Of a stretch of DNA of 15,763 nucleotides, positions 8,004 through 15,320 are shown piece by piece. The stretch covers positions 1 through 15,763 of the forward strand of contig SFNZ01000035.1 of the NCBI GenBank assembly GCA_004552615.1, in the 5' to 3' direction. The notes below the pieces were generated by a model that was not told the origin of the DNA, did no database searches, and saw only the letters and a list, made by a program, of their open reading frames with translations. Origin of the DNA: Bacteroidales bacterium (GTDB taxonomy: Bacteria > Bacteroidota > Bacteroidia > Bacteroidales > UBA932). A program made the translations under genes and the position numbers. Within the stretch, counting starts at the first letter, position 1. The number at the start of each line of letters is the position of its first letter.

Positions 8004-8027
8004 CTGAAAAATCTTTGTTCCAACTTT

Positions 8028-8035
8028 CAAAGTTA
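8028..8035 (-). promoter_or_regulatory. Bacteroidetes-type -7 element for the tgt operon
   Basis: On the minus strand this reads TAACTTTG, an exact match to the Bacteroidetes -7 consensus TAnnTTTG. It lies 24 nt upstream of the ATG at 8003, giving a short leader of under about 20 nt. No good TTTG -33 element sits at the usual spacing of about 19-21 nt; the nearest TTTG (8048-8051) is too close at 12 nt. The element overlaps the alternative upstream ATG at 8030, which argues for the later start. Confidence 0.5.
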
Positions 8036-8064
8036 GTAAAATTAGCGCAAAAACCTTACATTTG
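8033..8064 (+). promoter_or_regulatory. Bacteroidetes-type promoter for the nucleoside permease
   Basis: TACATTTG at 8057-8064 matches the Bacteroidetes -7 consensus TAnnTTTG exactly. TTAG at 8033-8036 is a one-mismatch -33 element (consensus TTTG) with a 20-nt spacer. The predicted transcript start is near 8071, leaving a leader of roughly 20 nt before the ATG at 8093. The leader (AAATTTTTAAGATT just before ATG) is A/T-rich with no Shine-Dalgarno sequence, as is usual in this phylum. No riboswitch-sized space exists. Confidence 0.55.
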
Positions 8065-8092
8065 CATCAGCTAATGAGAAATTTTTAAGATT

Positions 8093-9364
8093 ATGAAAAA
8101 TAAGGAAATTACTATCAGGTTGATCATCATGAACTTCCTCCAGTATGCGATCTGGGGAGCATACCTCACGTCGATGGGAAGTTATCTCGTGTCCGTGGGA
8201 CTCGGAGCCAAGATCGGAATCTTCTATGCGATGCAGGGCATCGTTTCCATCTTCATGCCGGCCATAATCGGAATCATTGCCGACAAATACATCCAGGCAC
8301 AGAAGGTTCTCAGCCTCTGCCACGGTATTGCCGGACTTGCAATGCTTGCAGCCGGTTATTACGGAATGTCAGCCGGAGCCGGAGTGAATTTCCCGGTCCT
8401 CTTCACGTTGTATTCGGTCAGCGTGGCATTCTACATGCCTACGATAGCCCTTTCCAATTCAGTGGCATATTCCGGACTGGAGTCACACGGTCTCGACACC
8501 GTCAAGGATTTTCCTCCTATCCGCGTATTCGGAACCGTCGGCTTCATCTGCAGCATGCTGTTCGTGAACTTCATGAAAGCAGGTGGCGTACAGTTCCAGC
8601 TTTCCTATAACCAGTTCCTTACATCCGGAGTCCTCGGCATCGCCCTCTGCCTCTATGCATTGACCCTGCCGGCCTGCCCTGTCAAGAGCGAAGCTGGCAG
8701 CTCCACATCGCTCGTGGACGTGTTCGGCCTCAGGGCATTCACCCTGTTCAAGCGCAAGGACATGGCAATCTTCTTCATCTTCTCGATGCTGCTCGGAGTT
8801 TCCCTGCAGATTACTAACGGATTCGCCAATCCTTTCATCACGCATTTCAGGGACATTCCTGAGTACGCCAACACCTGGGGCGCACAGAATGCCAACGCCC
8901 TCATTTCGCTCTCACAGCTCTCCGAGACGCTCTGCATCCTGCTGATTCCTTTCGCAATGAAGTTCGGTATCAAGAGGGTCATGCTCATAGCAATGTTCGC
9001 CTGGGTGTTCCGTTTCGGCCTCTTCGGAGCGGGCAATCCCGGCAGCGGCGTCTGGATGTTCGTGCTCTCATGCATCGTGTACGGAGTCGCCTTCGACTTC
9101 TTCAACATATCCGGCTCGCTGTTCGTGAACATGAAGACCGGGGAGGAAATCCGTTCGAGCGCACAAGGTCTTTTCATGCTGATGACCAACGGAATAGGTG
9201 CCACAATCGGTACACTCAGCGCACAGGCAGTGGTGAACCATTTCGTGTACAATGCCGCTGAGCCTTCCTGGAGCACGGCCTGGTACATTTTCGCCGCCTA
9301 CGCCCTCATCGTCGGTGTCTCCTTCATGATTCTATTCAAGGACCCGGGCAAAGCCAGGGCATAA
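8093..9364 (+). CDS. nupG: NupG-family nucleoside:H+ symporter
   Basis: This is a 423-residue major-facilitator protein of the nucleoside:H+ symporter family (NupG/XapB type). The first helix, FLQYAIWGAYLTSMGSY (15-31), closely follows the E. coli NupG pattern FLQFFIWGSWLTTLGSY. About twelve hydrophobic segments run through the protein, with the usual charged loop around 199-220 (SEAGSSTSLVDVFGL and the following FKRKD) between the two halves. It should import ribo- and deoxyribonucleosides across the inner membrane. It is a single-gene unit, divergent from tgt and convergent with lpdA, with its own promoter at 8033-8064 and a hairpin terminator at 9375-9410. The start has a good match to homologs and sits right after an A/T-rich leader. 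The specific nucleosides carried cannot be read from sequence, and the symbol is used at family level. Confidence 0.92.
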   Translation: MKNKEITIRLIIMNFLQYAIWGAYLTSMGSYLVSVGLGAKIGIFYAMQGIVSIFMPAIIGIIADKYIQAQKVLSLCHGIAGLAMLAAGYYGMSAGAGVNFPVLFTLYSVSVAFYMPTIALSNSVAYSGLESHGLDTVKDFPPIRVFGTVGFICSMLFVNFMKAGGVQFQLSYNQFLTSGVLGIALCLYALTLPACPVKSEAGSSTSLVDVFGLRAFTLFKRKDMAIFFIFSMLLGVSLQITNGFANPFITHFRDIPEYANTWGAQNANALISLSQLSETLCILLIPFAMKFGIKRVMLIAMFAWVFRFGLFGAGNPGSGVWMFVLSCIVYGVAFDFFNISGSLFVNMKTGEEIRSSAQGLFMLMTNGIGATIGTLSAQAVVNHFVYNAAEPSWSTAWYIFAAYALIVGVSFMILFKDPGKARA

Positions 9365-9374
9365 TCAAAGAAAA

Positions 9375-9410
9375 TCCCCCTTTCAGCGGATAACCCGGCC
9401 GGAAGGGGGA
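9375..9410. terminator. Bidirectional hairpin terminator between nupG and lpdA
   Basis: TCCCCCTT (9375-9382) pairs perfectly with AAGGGGGA (9403-9410), an 8-bp stem with a 20-nt loop that contains a further GC-rich CCGGCCGG. It sits 10 nt after the nupG stop. The plus side continues TAATAATATG and the minus side reads into TTTTCTTTGATTAT, a reasonable U-rich tract for transcripts leaving lpdA. It probably ends both the nupG transcript and the gcv operon. Confidence 0.75.
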
Positions 9411-9431
9411 TAATAATATGCAATAATAATA

Positions 9432-10880
9432 TCAGCGGCCTTCCGAAGCAGCCGCAAGCAGGACCTCGGTCAGAGTAGGATGTGCATGGACTATATTCCT
9501 CAGTTCGTCCACCGTCACCTTGCCGTTCATGACTGCGGCAATCTCCTGTACTATGTCCGAAGAATGGGCACCGAATAGATGGCATCCCAGAATCTGGCCC
9601 GGCCTGAAGGACAGTCCGGCAGCCTCCCGGGCCTCATCTCCTGACGGAGCAGCCACCACAAGCTTGCAGAATCCCTCAGGCTCACCCATGGAGAGAGCCT
9701 TGCCGTTGGCACGGAAGAAAGACTTCAGGCAACGCACCGGAATGCCTGCATTCTTGCAGTCATCCTCCGTCATGCCGACAGTAGCCGCCTCAGGTGAAGT
9801 GAATACCGCCGCCGGCACAATGCTGAGGTCAATACCGTCATTTACAGGCACTTGGGCACTACCAGGACAATTTCCGTCAGCAAGAATCGCATTGAGGGCA
9901 CGCCTTCCTTCGAAAGTGGCTACGTGAGCGAGCATCATTCCTCCGCGGATATCACCGATGGCGAAGATATTAGGCACGTTCGTCCTCATGTTACCGTCCG
10001 TGACAATTCCCTTGGGTGTGAATTCCACACCGGCTGCGGCAAGATTCAGACCGCCAACTGCCGGCCTGCGGCCTACCGCCATCAGGACTTTGTCGGCAAC
10101 AACCTCGAACTCCTTGTCCTTCTTGAGATATTTCACCACGAGCCTGCCGTCATCAGCTTTCGCTATCGACTGCACTGCGGCAGAAGTCTCTATGGAAATA
10201 CCTCTCTTTCCCAAAGCCTGCTTGAGCCTCTTGGCCAGGTCAGTGTCGAAACGCGGAAGTATATCCTTGCAGAACTCCACGACGGACACCTCAGAGCCGA
10301 AACTCTTGAAGACGGAAGCGAATTCCAGTCCGATGACCCCGGCGCCAATAACACAGAGTTTCTCCGGAACCTTGTCGAGAGAAAGAATCTCCCTTGACGT
10401 GATCACCCCTTCAAGATCCGCTCCCGGAATAGGAAGCGAAGCCGAGAAAGATCCGGTGGCAATGATGATGTAGTCGGATACAATATCCTCAGCCTCACCA
10501 CCTTCCGCAGGCACGACCGTCACGGTACAGCTGTCCTTGAAATCAGCACGCCCATATACAAGCCTTATCAGCTTGTTCTTCAGCAGGAATTCCACACCGG
10601 AGCGCAACTGCCCTATGACGGCATCCTTGCGCTCGACCGCCTTAGTGATGTCGAAAGACAAACCGTCTTCAGGGAGTCCGATTCCGAACTCTCCTGCACG
10701 GCGAAGGTCATCCAGCACCTCGGCATTGCGGCAAAGGGACTTGGTAGGGATACAACCCTCGTTCAGGCAGGTTCCACCTACGGGACCGTCCGAAACAAGT
10801 GTCACTTCAATTCCTTGAGCAGCCGCGGCAAGGGCGGTCTCATAACCGCCCGGCCCGGCACCTATTATTGTTATTTTCAT
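9432..10880 (-). CDS. lpdA: Dihydrolipoyl dehydrogenase (L-protein of the glycine cleavage system)
   Basis: This 482-residue flavoprotein reoxidises the dihydrolipoyl arm of GcvH with NAD+. The N-terminal FAD fold has IIGAGPGG (5-12) and the redox-active disulfide GGTCLNEGCIP (C38, C43). The NAD fold has VIGAGVIGLEFAS (177-189), with E202 at the end of the second strand, typical of NAD rather than NADP use. FAIGDI gives the second FAD contact. The C-terminal dimer-interface HAHPTLTE carries the catalytic H467-E472 pair. Everything needed for activity is present. It is the last gene of the gcv operon, 17 nt after gcvPB and followed by the 9375-9410 hairpin. This suggests a dedicated glycine-cleavage E3, although such enzymes can also serve 2-oxoacid dehydrogenases, whose genes are not seen here. 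Confidence 0.97.
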   Translation of the reverse strand: MKITIIGAGPGGYETALAAAAQGIEVTLVSDGPVGGTCLNEGCIPTKSLCRNAEVLDDLRRAGEFGIGLPEDGLSFDITKAVERKDAVIGQLRSGVEFLLKNKLIRLVYGRADFKDSCTVTVVPAEGGEAEDIVSDYIIIATGSFSASLPIPGADLEGVITSREILSLDKVPEKLCVIGAGVIGLEFASVFKSFGSEVSVVEFCKDILPRFDTDLAKRLKQALGKRGISIETSAAVQSIAKADDGRLVVKYLKKDKEFEVVADKVLMAVGRRPAVGGLNLAAAGVEFTPKGIVTDGNMRTNVPNIFAIGDIRGGMMLAHVATFEGRRALNAILADGNCPGSAQVPVNDGIDLSIVPAAVFTSPEAATVGMTEDDCKNAGIPVRCLKSFFRANGKALSMGEPEGFCKLVVAAPSGDEAREAAGLSFRPGQILGCHLFGAHSSDIVQEIAAVMNGKVTVDELRNIVHAHPTLTEVLLAAASEGR

Positions 10881-10897
10881 ATCGTTCAGCTATTGAC

Positions 10898-12436
10898 TTA
10901 CTCGGCATCCCTGAACTTCAGGACCGGCTGCCGGGCAGCGCGGGTCTCGTCCGGACGGCTGATCGGAGCATTGTGAGGAGCTGACTTGAGAATCATAGGA
11001 TCGGCTGCAGCCTCTTCCGCAATCTTGCGCATCACGGCTATGAACTCGTCGATGGTCTCCTTGGACTCGGTCTCCGTCGGCTCAATCATTATGGTCTGAT
11101 GGAAGAGCAGAGGGAAATAAATGGTCGGAGCATGGAAGCCGAAATCAAGCAGCCTCTTCGCCACGTCCAGGGTGGTCGCACCCGGAACAGCAGGTGTCAC
11201 GGTGCCGTCAGCAGCCGTTTCCTCAGGTCTCGAACCGTCATTTATCAGGCCGTCAAACACGAACTCGTGCTTGCAGACAGACGGGATAGGAAGCTTGTAG
11301 CATTCCTTCAGGCTCTCCTTGATATAGTTCGCTGACATTGTTGCGAACTTTCCTGCGAGGCGCACATTCTGCTTTCCGAGAGAGAGGATATAAGCATAAG
11401 CCCTGAGAATGATTCCGAAATTGCCCATGAATCCGGAAACCTTCCCTGCGGACTCGTCTGACTCTCCGAGAATTCCGAAAGTTCCGTCTCCGTTCCTGAC
11501 CACACGCGGCAGCGGCAGACAATGCTCGAGCCTTGCAGCCACTCCGACAGGACCTGAACCAGGGCCCCCGCCTCCGTGAGGAGTGGAGAACGTCTTGTGC
11601 AGATTCAGATGCATTATATCGAATCCCATGTCGCCCGGGCGTACCATTCCGAGAAGCGGATTCATGTTCGCTCCGTCATAATAGAGAAGGCCTCCGCACT
11701 CGTGTACAAGTGCCGCAATCTCCCCTATCTCACGCTCAAAGAGTCCGAGAGTGTTCGGATTGGTCATCATGATACCTGCGATGTCATCTCCGAGAAGCGG
11801 TTTGAGGTCAGCGACATCCACGAGTCCGTCAGCATTGGACTTCACCACGACAACCTCCAGACCGCACACTGCGGCGCTGGCAGGATTGGTTCCATGGGCA
11901 CTGTCAGGTACAATGACCTTGGTCCTCTTGAGGTCTCCGCGGAGGATATGGTACTGGCGCATTATCATGAGGCCGGTCAGCTCGCCGTGAGCACCTGCGC
12001 AAGGATTGAAAGTGAAGCAGGACATTCCCGTGATTGCGGAAAGAGCCTTCTCCATATTATAATACACCTCGAGAGCTCCCTGGACGGTAGAAGCCGGCTG
12101 GAGCGGATGCAGAGCCTGAAGGCCCGGCATCGAGGCCACCTCCTCATTGATTTTCGGATTGTATTTCATGGTGCAGCTTCCGAGCGGATAGAAGCCCGTG
12201 TCCACACCGAAATTCATCTGGGAGAGATTGGTGTAATGTCTTACGACATCCACTTCACCAACTTCCGGAAGAGCCGGAGCCTCGGCACGCCTGAGATTTT
12301 CCGGAAGCGCATTGCAAAGGCAACCGGACGGTTTTCTGCCGCAGTTGCGGCTCGCGCAGAACTCATTCTCAGGAAGAGAGAAACCTGTCCTCCCCTTCTT
12401 GGAGAGTTCAAATATCAGTTTGTCATAATATTTCAT
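10898..12436 (-). CDS. gcvPB: Glycine dehydrogenase (decarboxylating) subunit 2, GcvPB
   Basis: This 512-residue PLP-binding half of the split P-protein works with GcvPA to decarboxylate glycine and pass the aminomethyl group to lipoyl-GcvH. The cofactor lysine is K281 in HLNLHKTFSTPHGGGGPG (277-294), with the glycine-rich loop directly after. Other family blocks are FGVDTGFYPLGSCTMKYNPK (76-95), DSAHGTNPASAA (178-189) and YYDGANMN (252-259). The N-terminal segment between LPE and LPENLRR, usually short and acidic, here contains four cysteines (C27, C32, C39, C41), which could bind a metal or be simple drift. The gene begins 17 nt after gcvPA ends and precedes lpdA by 17 nt. Many Bacteroides carry a fused ~950-residue GcvP, so the split form helps place this organism elsewhere in the phylum, though only weakly. 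Confidence 0.97.
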   Translation of the reverse strand: MKYYDKLIFELSKKGRTGFSLPENEFCASRNCGRKPSGCLCNALPENLRRAEAPALPEVGEVDVVRHYTNLSQMNFGVDTGFYPLGSCTMKYNPKINEEVASMPGLQALHPLQPASTVQGALEVYYNMEKALSAITGMSCFTFNPCAGAHGELTGLMIMRQYHILRGDLKRTKVIVPDSAHGTNPASAAVCGLEVVVVKSNADGLVDVADLKPLLGDDIAGIMMTNPNTLGLFEREIGEIAALVHECGGLLYYDGANMNPLLGMVRPGDMGFDIMHLNLHKTFSTPHGGGGPGSGPVGVAARLEHCLPLPRVVRNGDGTFGILGESDESAGKVSGFMGNFGIILRAYAYILSLGKQNVRLAGKFATMSANYIKESLKECYKLPIPSVCKHEFVFDGLINDGSRPEETAADGTVTPAVPGATTLDVAKRLLDFGFHAPTIYFPLLFHQTIMIEPTETESKETIDEFIAVMRKIAEEAAADPMILKSAPHNAPISRPDETRAARQPVLKFRDAE

Positions 12437-12453
12437 GATGTCTCCTCCTGTGA

Positions 12454-13779
12454 TTAAAGTCCTTTCACTACATTGACCAGCCCGTCGATCTCTGCCTTCG
12501 TGCGTTTCTCAGTGACGCAGAAGCTTACATAGCCTTCCTCAGTGGCGAGCGCACCGAAATAGCCTGCATCGAGCAGGGCCTGCTGGAGTTGCTCTGCAGG
12601 AACGAGAGGCTTGAGCACGAATTCCTTCACGAACGGCGCGGTGAAGACCTCCTCGAACTTGCCCGTGGCGAGCAGCTCGTCATGAAGATAATGCGCCCCG
12701 CAGGACGAGAGGGAATTGACCTTGTGCATGCCTTCAGGTCCCATGAGAGACAGATAGATGGTCACGTACAGGGCCATCAGGCTTTCGTTGGAGCAGATGT
12801 TGCTGGTGGCCTTCTCCCTGCGGATATGCTGTTCGCGGGCCTGGAGAGTAAGCACGAAGCAACGTTTGCCCTCTGCATCAACTGTCTGTCCTACAATACG
12901 TCCAGGCAGTTTGCGGACATGCTCTTTGGCACAAGCCATGAATCCGACATAAGGTCCGCCGTAGTTAAGTGGAAGTCCGAGGGACTGTCCGTCACCTACT
13001 GCAACGTCGAATCCCCATTCTCCCGGGGTCTTGATGACCGCCAGCACAGACGGGTCGCAATATTCCACGACAATGGCCTTGGCCTCATGTACCGCATCTG
13101 CAAAACCGGTGAAATCCTCGACGATACCGAAACGGTTCACCGCCGGAACGATAATGCCTGCCACATCCCCGGCCTCAAGTTCAGCCTTCAGGGACTCGAG
13201 AGATGTCTGGCCGTCTTTCTGTGCAATATTGCCGAGAGCAACTCCGTGGAAACGGGCATAGGTCTCGACTACCTTCCTGACATTCGGAAGAAGTGTGTCG
13301 GAAAGGAGGACACGGGTCTTTTTCTTCGTGCAGGCAATTGCCATGAACATGGCTTCGGCGGCTGCGGTAGGACCGTCATACATGGAAGCATTGGAAATCT
13401 CCATACCGGTAAGCTCGCATATCATGCTCTGGTATTCAAATATATACCGGAGTGTTCCCTGGGAAATCTCAGCCTGATAAGGAGTGTATGCCGTGCTGAA
13501 TTCCGAACGGGCAGCGAGATACGGAACCACTGACGGGGTATAATGGTCATAGGCTCCGGCTCCTGCGAAAATCTTCAGCTTGGTGTTCCTGCTGTCGAGA
13601 GCAGCGAAATGCTCCCTGATCTGCTGCTCGGACATGGCGTCCGGGAGGTCGTACTCCCCTTTGTAGAGGAACTCTCCCGGCACGTCGTTGTAGAGGTCAT
13701 CTATCGACGAAACGCCTATCCGCTGCAGCATTTTCCTGATATCATCCTCAGTATGAGGAAAATATGAAAATGTTGCCAT
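12454..13779 (-). CDS. gcvPA: Glycine dehydrogenase (decarboxylating) subunit 1, GcvPA
   Basis: This 441-residue protein is the N-terminal half of the split P-protein, which pairs with GcvPB to form the active decarboxylase. Family blocks are the N-terminal FSYFPHTEDDIRKML, then FAGAGAYDHYTPSVV (53-67), the YTPYQAEISQGTLR stretch (near 97-110) and SMYDGPTAAAEA, the LGLPLNYGGPYVGF glycine-rich loop, and REKATSNICSNESLMAL near residue 320. This half resembles a PLP-enzyme fold without the cofactor lysine, as expected. Length is normal and no disruption is visible. The gene starts 11 nt after gcvH and ends 17 nt before gcvPB, so subunit stoichiometry is probably kept by co-translation from one mRNA. 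Confidence 0.97.
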   Translation of the reverse strand: MATFSYFPHTEDDIRKMLQRIGVSSIDDLYNDVPGEFLYKGEYDLPDAMSEQQIREHFAALDSRNTKLKIFAGAGAYDHYTPSVVPYLAARSEFSTAYTPYQAEISQGTLRYIFEYQSMICELTGMEISNASMYDGPTAAAEAMFMAIACTKKKTRVLLSDTLLPNVRKVVETYARFHGVALGNIAQKDGQTSLESLKAELEAGDVAGIIVPAVNRFGIVEDFTGFADAVHEAKAIVVEYCDPSVLAVIKTPGEWGFDVAVGDGQSLGLPLNYGGPYVGFMACAKEHVRKLPGRIVGQTVDAEGKRCFVLTLQAREQHIRREKATSNICSNESLMALYVTIYLSLMGPEGMHKVNSLSSCGAHYLHDELLATGKFEEVFTAPFVKEFVLKPLVPAEQLQQALLDAGYFGALATEEGYVSFCVTEKRTKAEIDGLVNVVKGL

Positions 13780-13790
13780 AATCCCAGAAA

Positions 13791-14171
13791 TTATTCTCCG
13801 ATAAGGGCGGCATAACCGGCAGCGTCGAGCAATGCGTCAACCTCGGAAGGATCGCTCATCTCGACCTTGATGATCCAGTTTGCATAAGGATCCTGGTTGA
13901 TGAGCTCAGGAGCGTCCTCAAGCTCGTCATTCCTTTCAACTACGGTTCCGCTTACAGGGCAGATGAGGTCGCTGGAAGCCTTCACGCTCTCGAGAGCTCC
14001 GAACTCCTCCTCCCTGGTAACCTCGTCATCAAATTCCGGCATATCCACATAGGTGATGTCACCCATTTCCTTCTGCGCGAAATCGGAAACTCCGATCACT
14101 GCAACATTGCCTTCAACCTTTACCCATTCATGTGTCTCGCTATATTTGAGACCTTCGATAATTTTGCTCAT
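13791..14171 (-). CDS. gcvH: Glycine cleavage system H protein
   Basis: GcvH is the small lipoyl carrier that shuttles the aminomethyl group from P-protein to T-protein and electrons to L-protein. It is 126 residues, the normal length. The lipoylation site is K64 in ALESVKASSD (59-68), and the hybrid beta-sandwich is evident from THEWV (13-17), the VIGVSDFAQKEMGDITYVDMP run starting at 25, and CPVSGTV (71-77). The C-terminal helix (SEVDALLDAAGYAALI) is present. The only GcvH in the window, it lies 20 nt after gcvT and 11 nt before gcvPA. The lipoate ligase at the head of the visible operon is the obvious candidate to lipoylate K64. Confidence 0.98.
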   Translation of the reverse strand: MSKIIEGLKYSETHEWVKVEGNVAVIGVSDFAQKEMGDITYVDMPEFDDEVTREEEFGALESVKASSDLICPVSGTVVERNDELEDAPELINQDPYANWIIKVEMSDPSEVDALLDAAGYAALIGE

Positions 14172-14191
14172 ATCAATTGTTTTTTATTGTG

Positions 14192-15295
14192 TTATTTCTT
14201 GTAATTTGTCTGATAGAAACGCTTCTTGATGACGATTCCCGGGAATACTTTCTTCCTGATGCGGATGTTCACCTGAGTGCCGAGAGCGGAATAACCGGCC
14301 TGTACCAAGGCGAAGCAGATGCTCTTGTCCAATGATATTGAATGATATCCGGTAGTCACTACACCAATTTGAGTACCATCCTCTGTCTCAACAGGATACG
14401 TAGCACGAGGAATGGCCTTGTCCTGGAGTTCGATGCCGACAAGCTTGCGCTGCACGCCTTCAGCTTTCTGGGCAACGAGAGCGTCCTTGCCTATGAACTC
14501 CTCCTTGTCAAGCTTGCAGAACATTCCGAGACCGGCCTCGATCGGGGTAATCTCATCGCTGAGCTCGTCTCCGTAAAGCGGCAGTCCGGCTTCGAAACGC
14601 AGGGTGTCACGGCAGCCAAGTCCGCAAGGCACGACGCCTGCTTCGAGGAGAATCTTCCAGATTTCCTGTGTTCCGGCCACGTCAGTATAGAGCTCGAATC
14701 CGTCCTCTCCGGTATAACCGGTACGGCTGACAATCATCCTGACGCCTTTCCACTCAGTCTCAAAATATGTATAGAAAGAGAGTTCAGCAGCCTTGCCGAG
14801 ACCCAGGACTTCGGTGACAATGCGCTCGGAATCAGGTCCCTGCACGGCAATCTGGCCCCAACTGTCAGACTCGTTGACAACTTTCACGTCAAATCCTTCG
14901 GTATGGCTGAGCATCCAGTTGTAATCCTTCTCGATATTGGCGGCATTCACCACGAGCAGGAAATGGTCAGGCTCGAACTCCCTGTAAACAAGAAGGTCAT
15001 CCACCACTCCTCCTTCAGGATGAAGCATCATTCCATAGAGCACCTTGCCCGGCTCGAAACCGCGAATCTCATTGGTAAAGATGTGGTTGACGAACTTCTC
15101 GGCATCAGGGCCGCTGATAAATACCTCGCCCATGTGGGAGACGTCGAACATCCCGACCTTGTGCCTTACGGCATTGTGCTCGTCGGTGATTGAACTGTAC
15201 TGGATCGGCATCATGAAGCCGGCAAACGGGCTCATCTTTGCTCCGAGTGCCACGTGACTATCATAAAGACAGGTCTTTTTGAGATTTTCTTCCAT
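14192..15295 (-). CDS. gcvT: Glycine cleavage system aminomethyltransferase (T protein)
   Basis: GcvT transfers the methylene carbon from aminomethyl-lipoyl-GcvH to tetrahydrofolate, releasing ammonia. It is 367 residues, the usual length for bacterial T protein. Motifs include the N-terminal KKTCLYDSHVALGAKMSPFAG, then MFDVSHMGEV (49-58), and GGVVDDLLVYR (95-105) with the folate-binding/catalytic aspartate at D99-D100. Further on are SRTGYTGEDGFELY, the LGCRDTLRFEAGLPLYGDEL stretch, and the C-terminal barrel with VTTGYHS. These separate it from the related YgfZ and sarcosine oxidase families, which lack this full set. The ATG follows an A/T-rich 25-nt gap after lplA, with no Shine-Dalgarno sequence. 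It is the first of the gcv genes proper in this operon. Confidence 0.97.
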   Translation of the reverse strand: MEENLKKTCLYDSHVALGAKMSPFAGFMMPIQYSSITDEHNAVRHKVGMFDVSHMGEVFISGPDAEKFVNHIFTNEIRGFEPGKVLYGMMLHPEGGVVDDLLVYREFEPDHFLLVVNAANIEKDYNWMLSHTEGFDVKVVNESDSWGQIAVQGPDSERIVTEVLGLGKAAELSFYTYFETEWKGVRMIVSRTGYTGEDGFELYTDVAGTQEIWKILLEAGVVPCGLGCRDTLRFEAGLPLYGDELSDEITPIEAGLGMFCKLDKEEFIGKDALVAQKAEGVQRKLVGIELQDKAIPRATYPVETEDGTQIGVVTTGYHSISLDKSICFALVQAGYSALGTQVNIRIRKKVFPGIVIKKRFYQTNYKK

Positions 15296-15320
15296 TGATT
15301 ATCAATATTAATGTTATTCT

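Noticed and set aside
8004..8030. A nine-residue N-terminal extension of Tgt from the ATG at 8030
   Set aside because: The upstream ATG overlaps the predicted -7 element (8028-8035), and homologs begin at the equivalent of the ATG at 8003.
8065..8092. A possible riboswitch or leader peptide before the nucleoside permease
   Set aside because: The predicted leader is only about 20 nt, too short for either, and shows no structure.
11576..12457. A 293-codon plus-strand open frame opposite gcvPB
   Set aside because: It is antisense to a certain gene, has no recognisable domain and no promoter, and is explained by codon bias on the coding strand.
12589..13533. A 314-codon plus-strand open frame opposite gcvPA
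   Set aside because: It lies wholly inside a well-recognised gene on the other strand. Its translation has no family motifs and is rich in Arg, His and Cys, as antisense frames of such genes often are.
14342..15193. A 283-codon plus-strand open frame opposite gcvT
   Set aside because: It is a shadow of gcvT with no motif or start signal. The same applies to the 283-codon frame at 6552-7403 across lptG and tgt.
15296..15320. A possible glycine riboswitch ahead of gcvT
   Set aside because: Only 25 A/T-rich bases separate lplA from gcvT. If a riboswitch exists it must lie upstream of lplA, outside the window.
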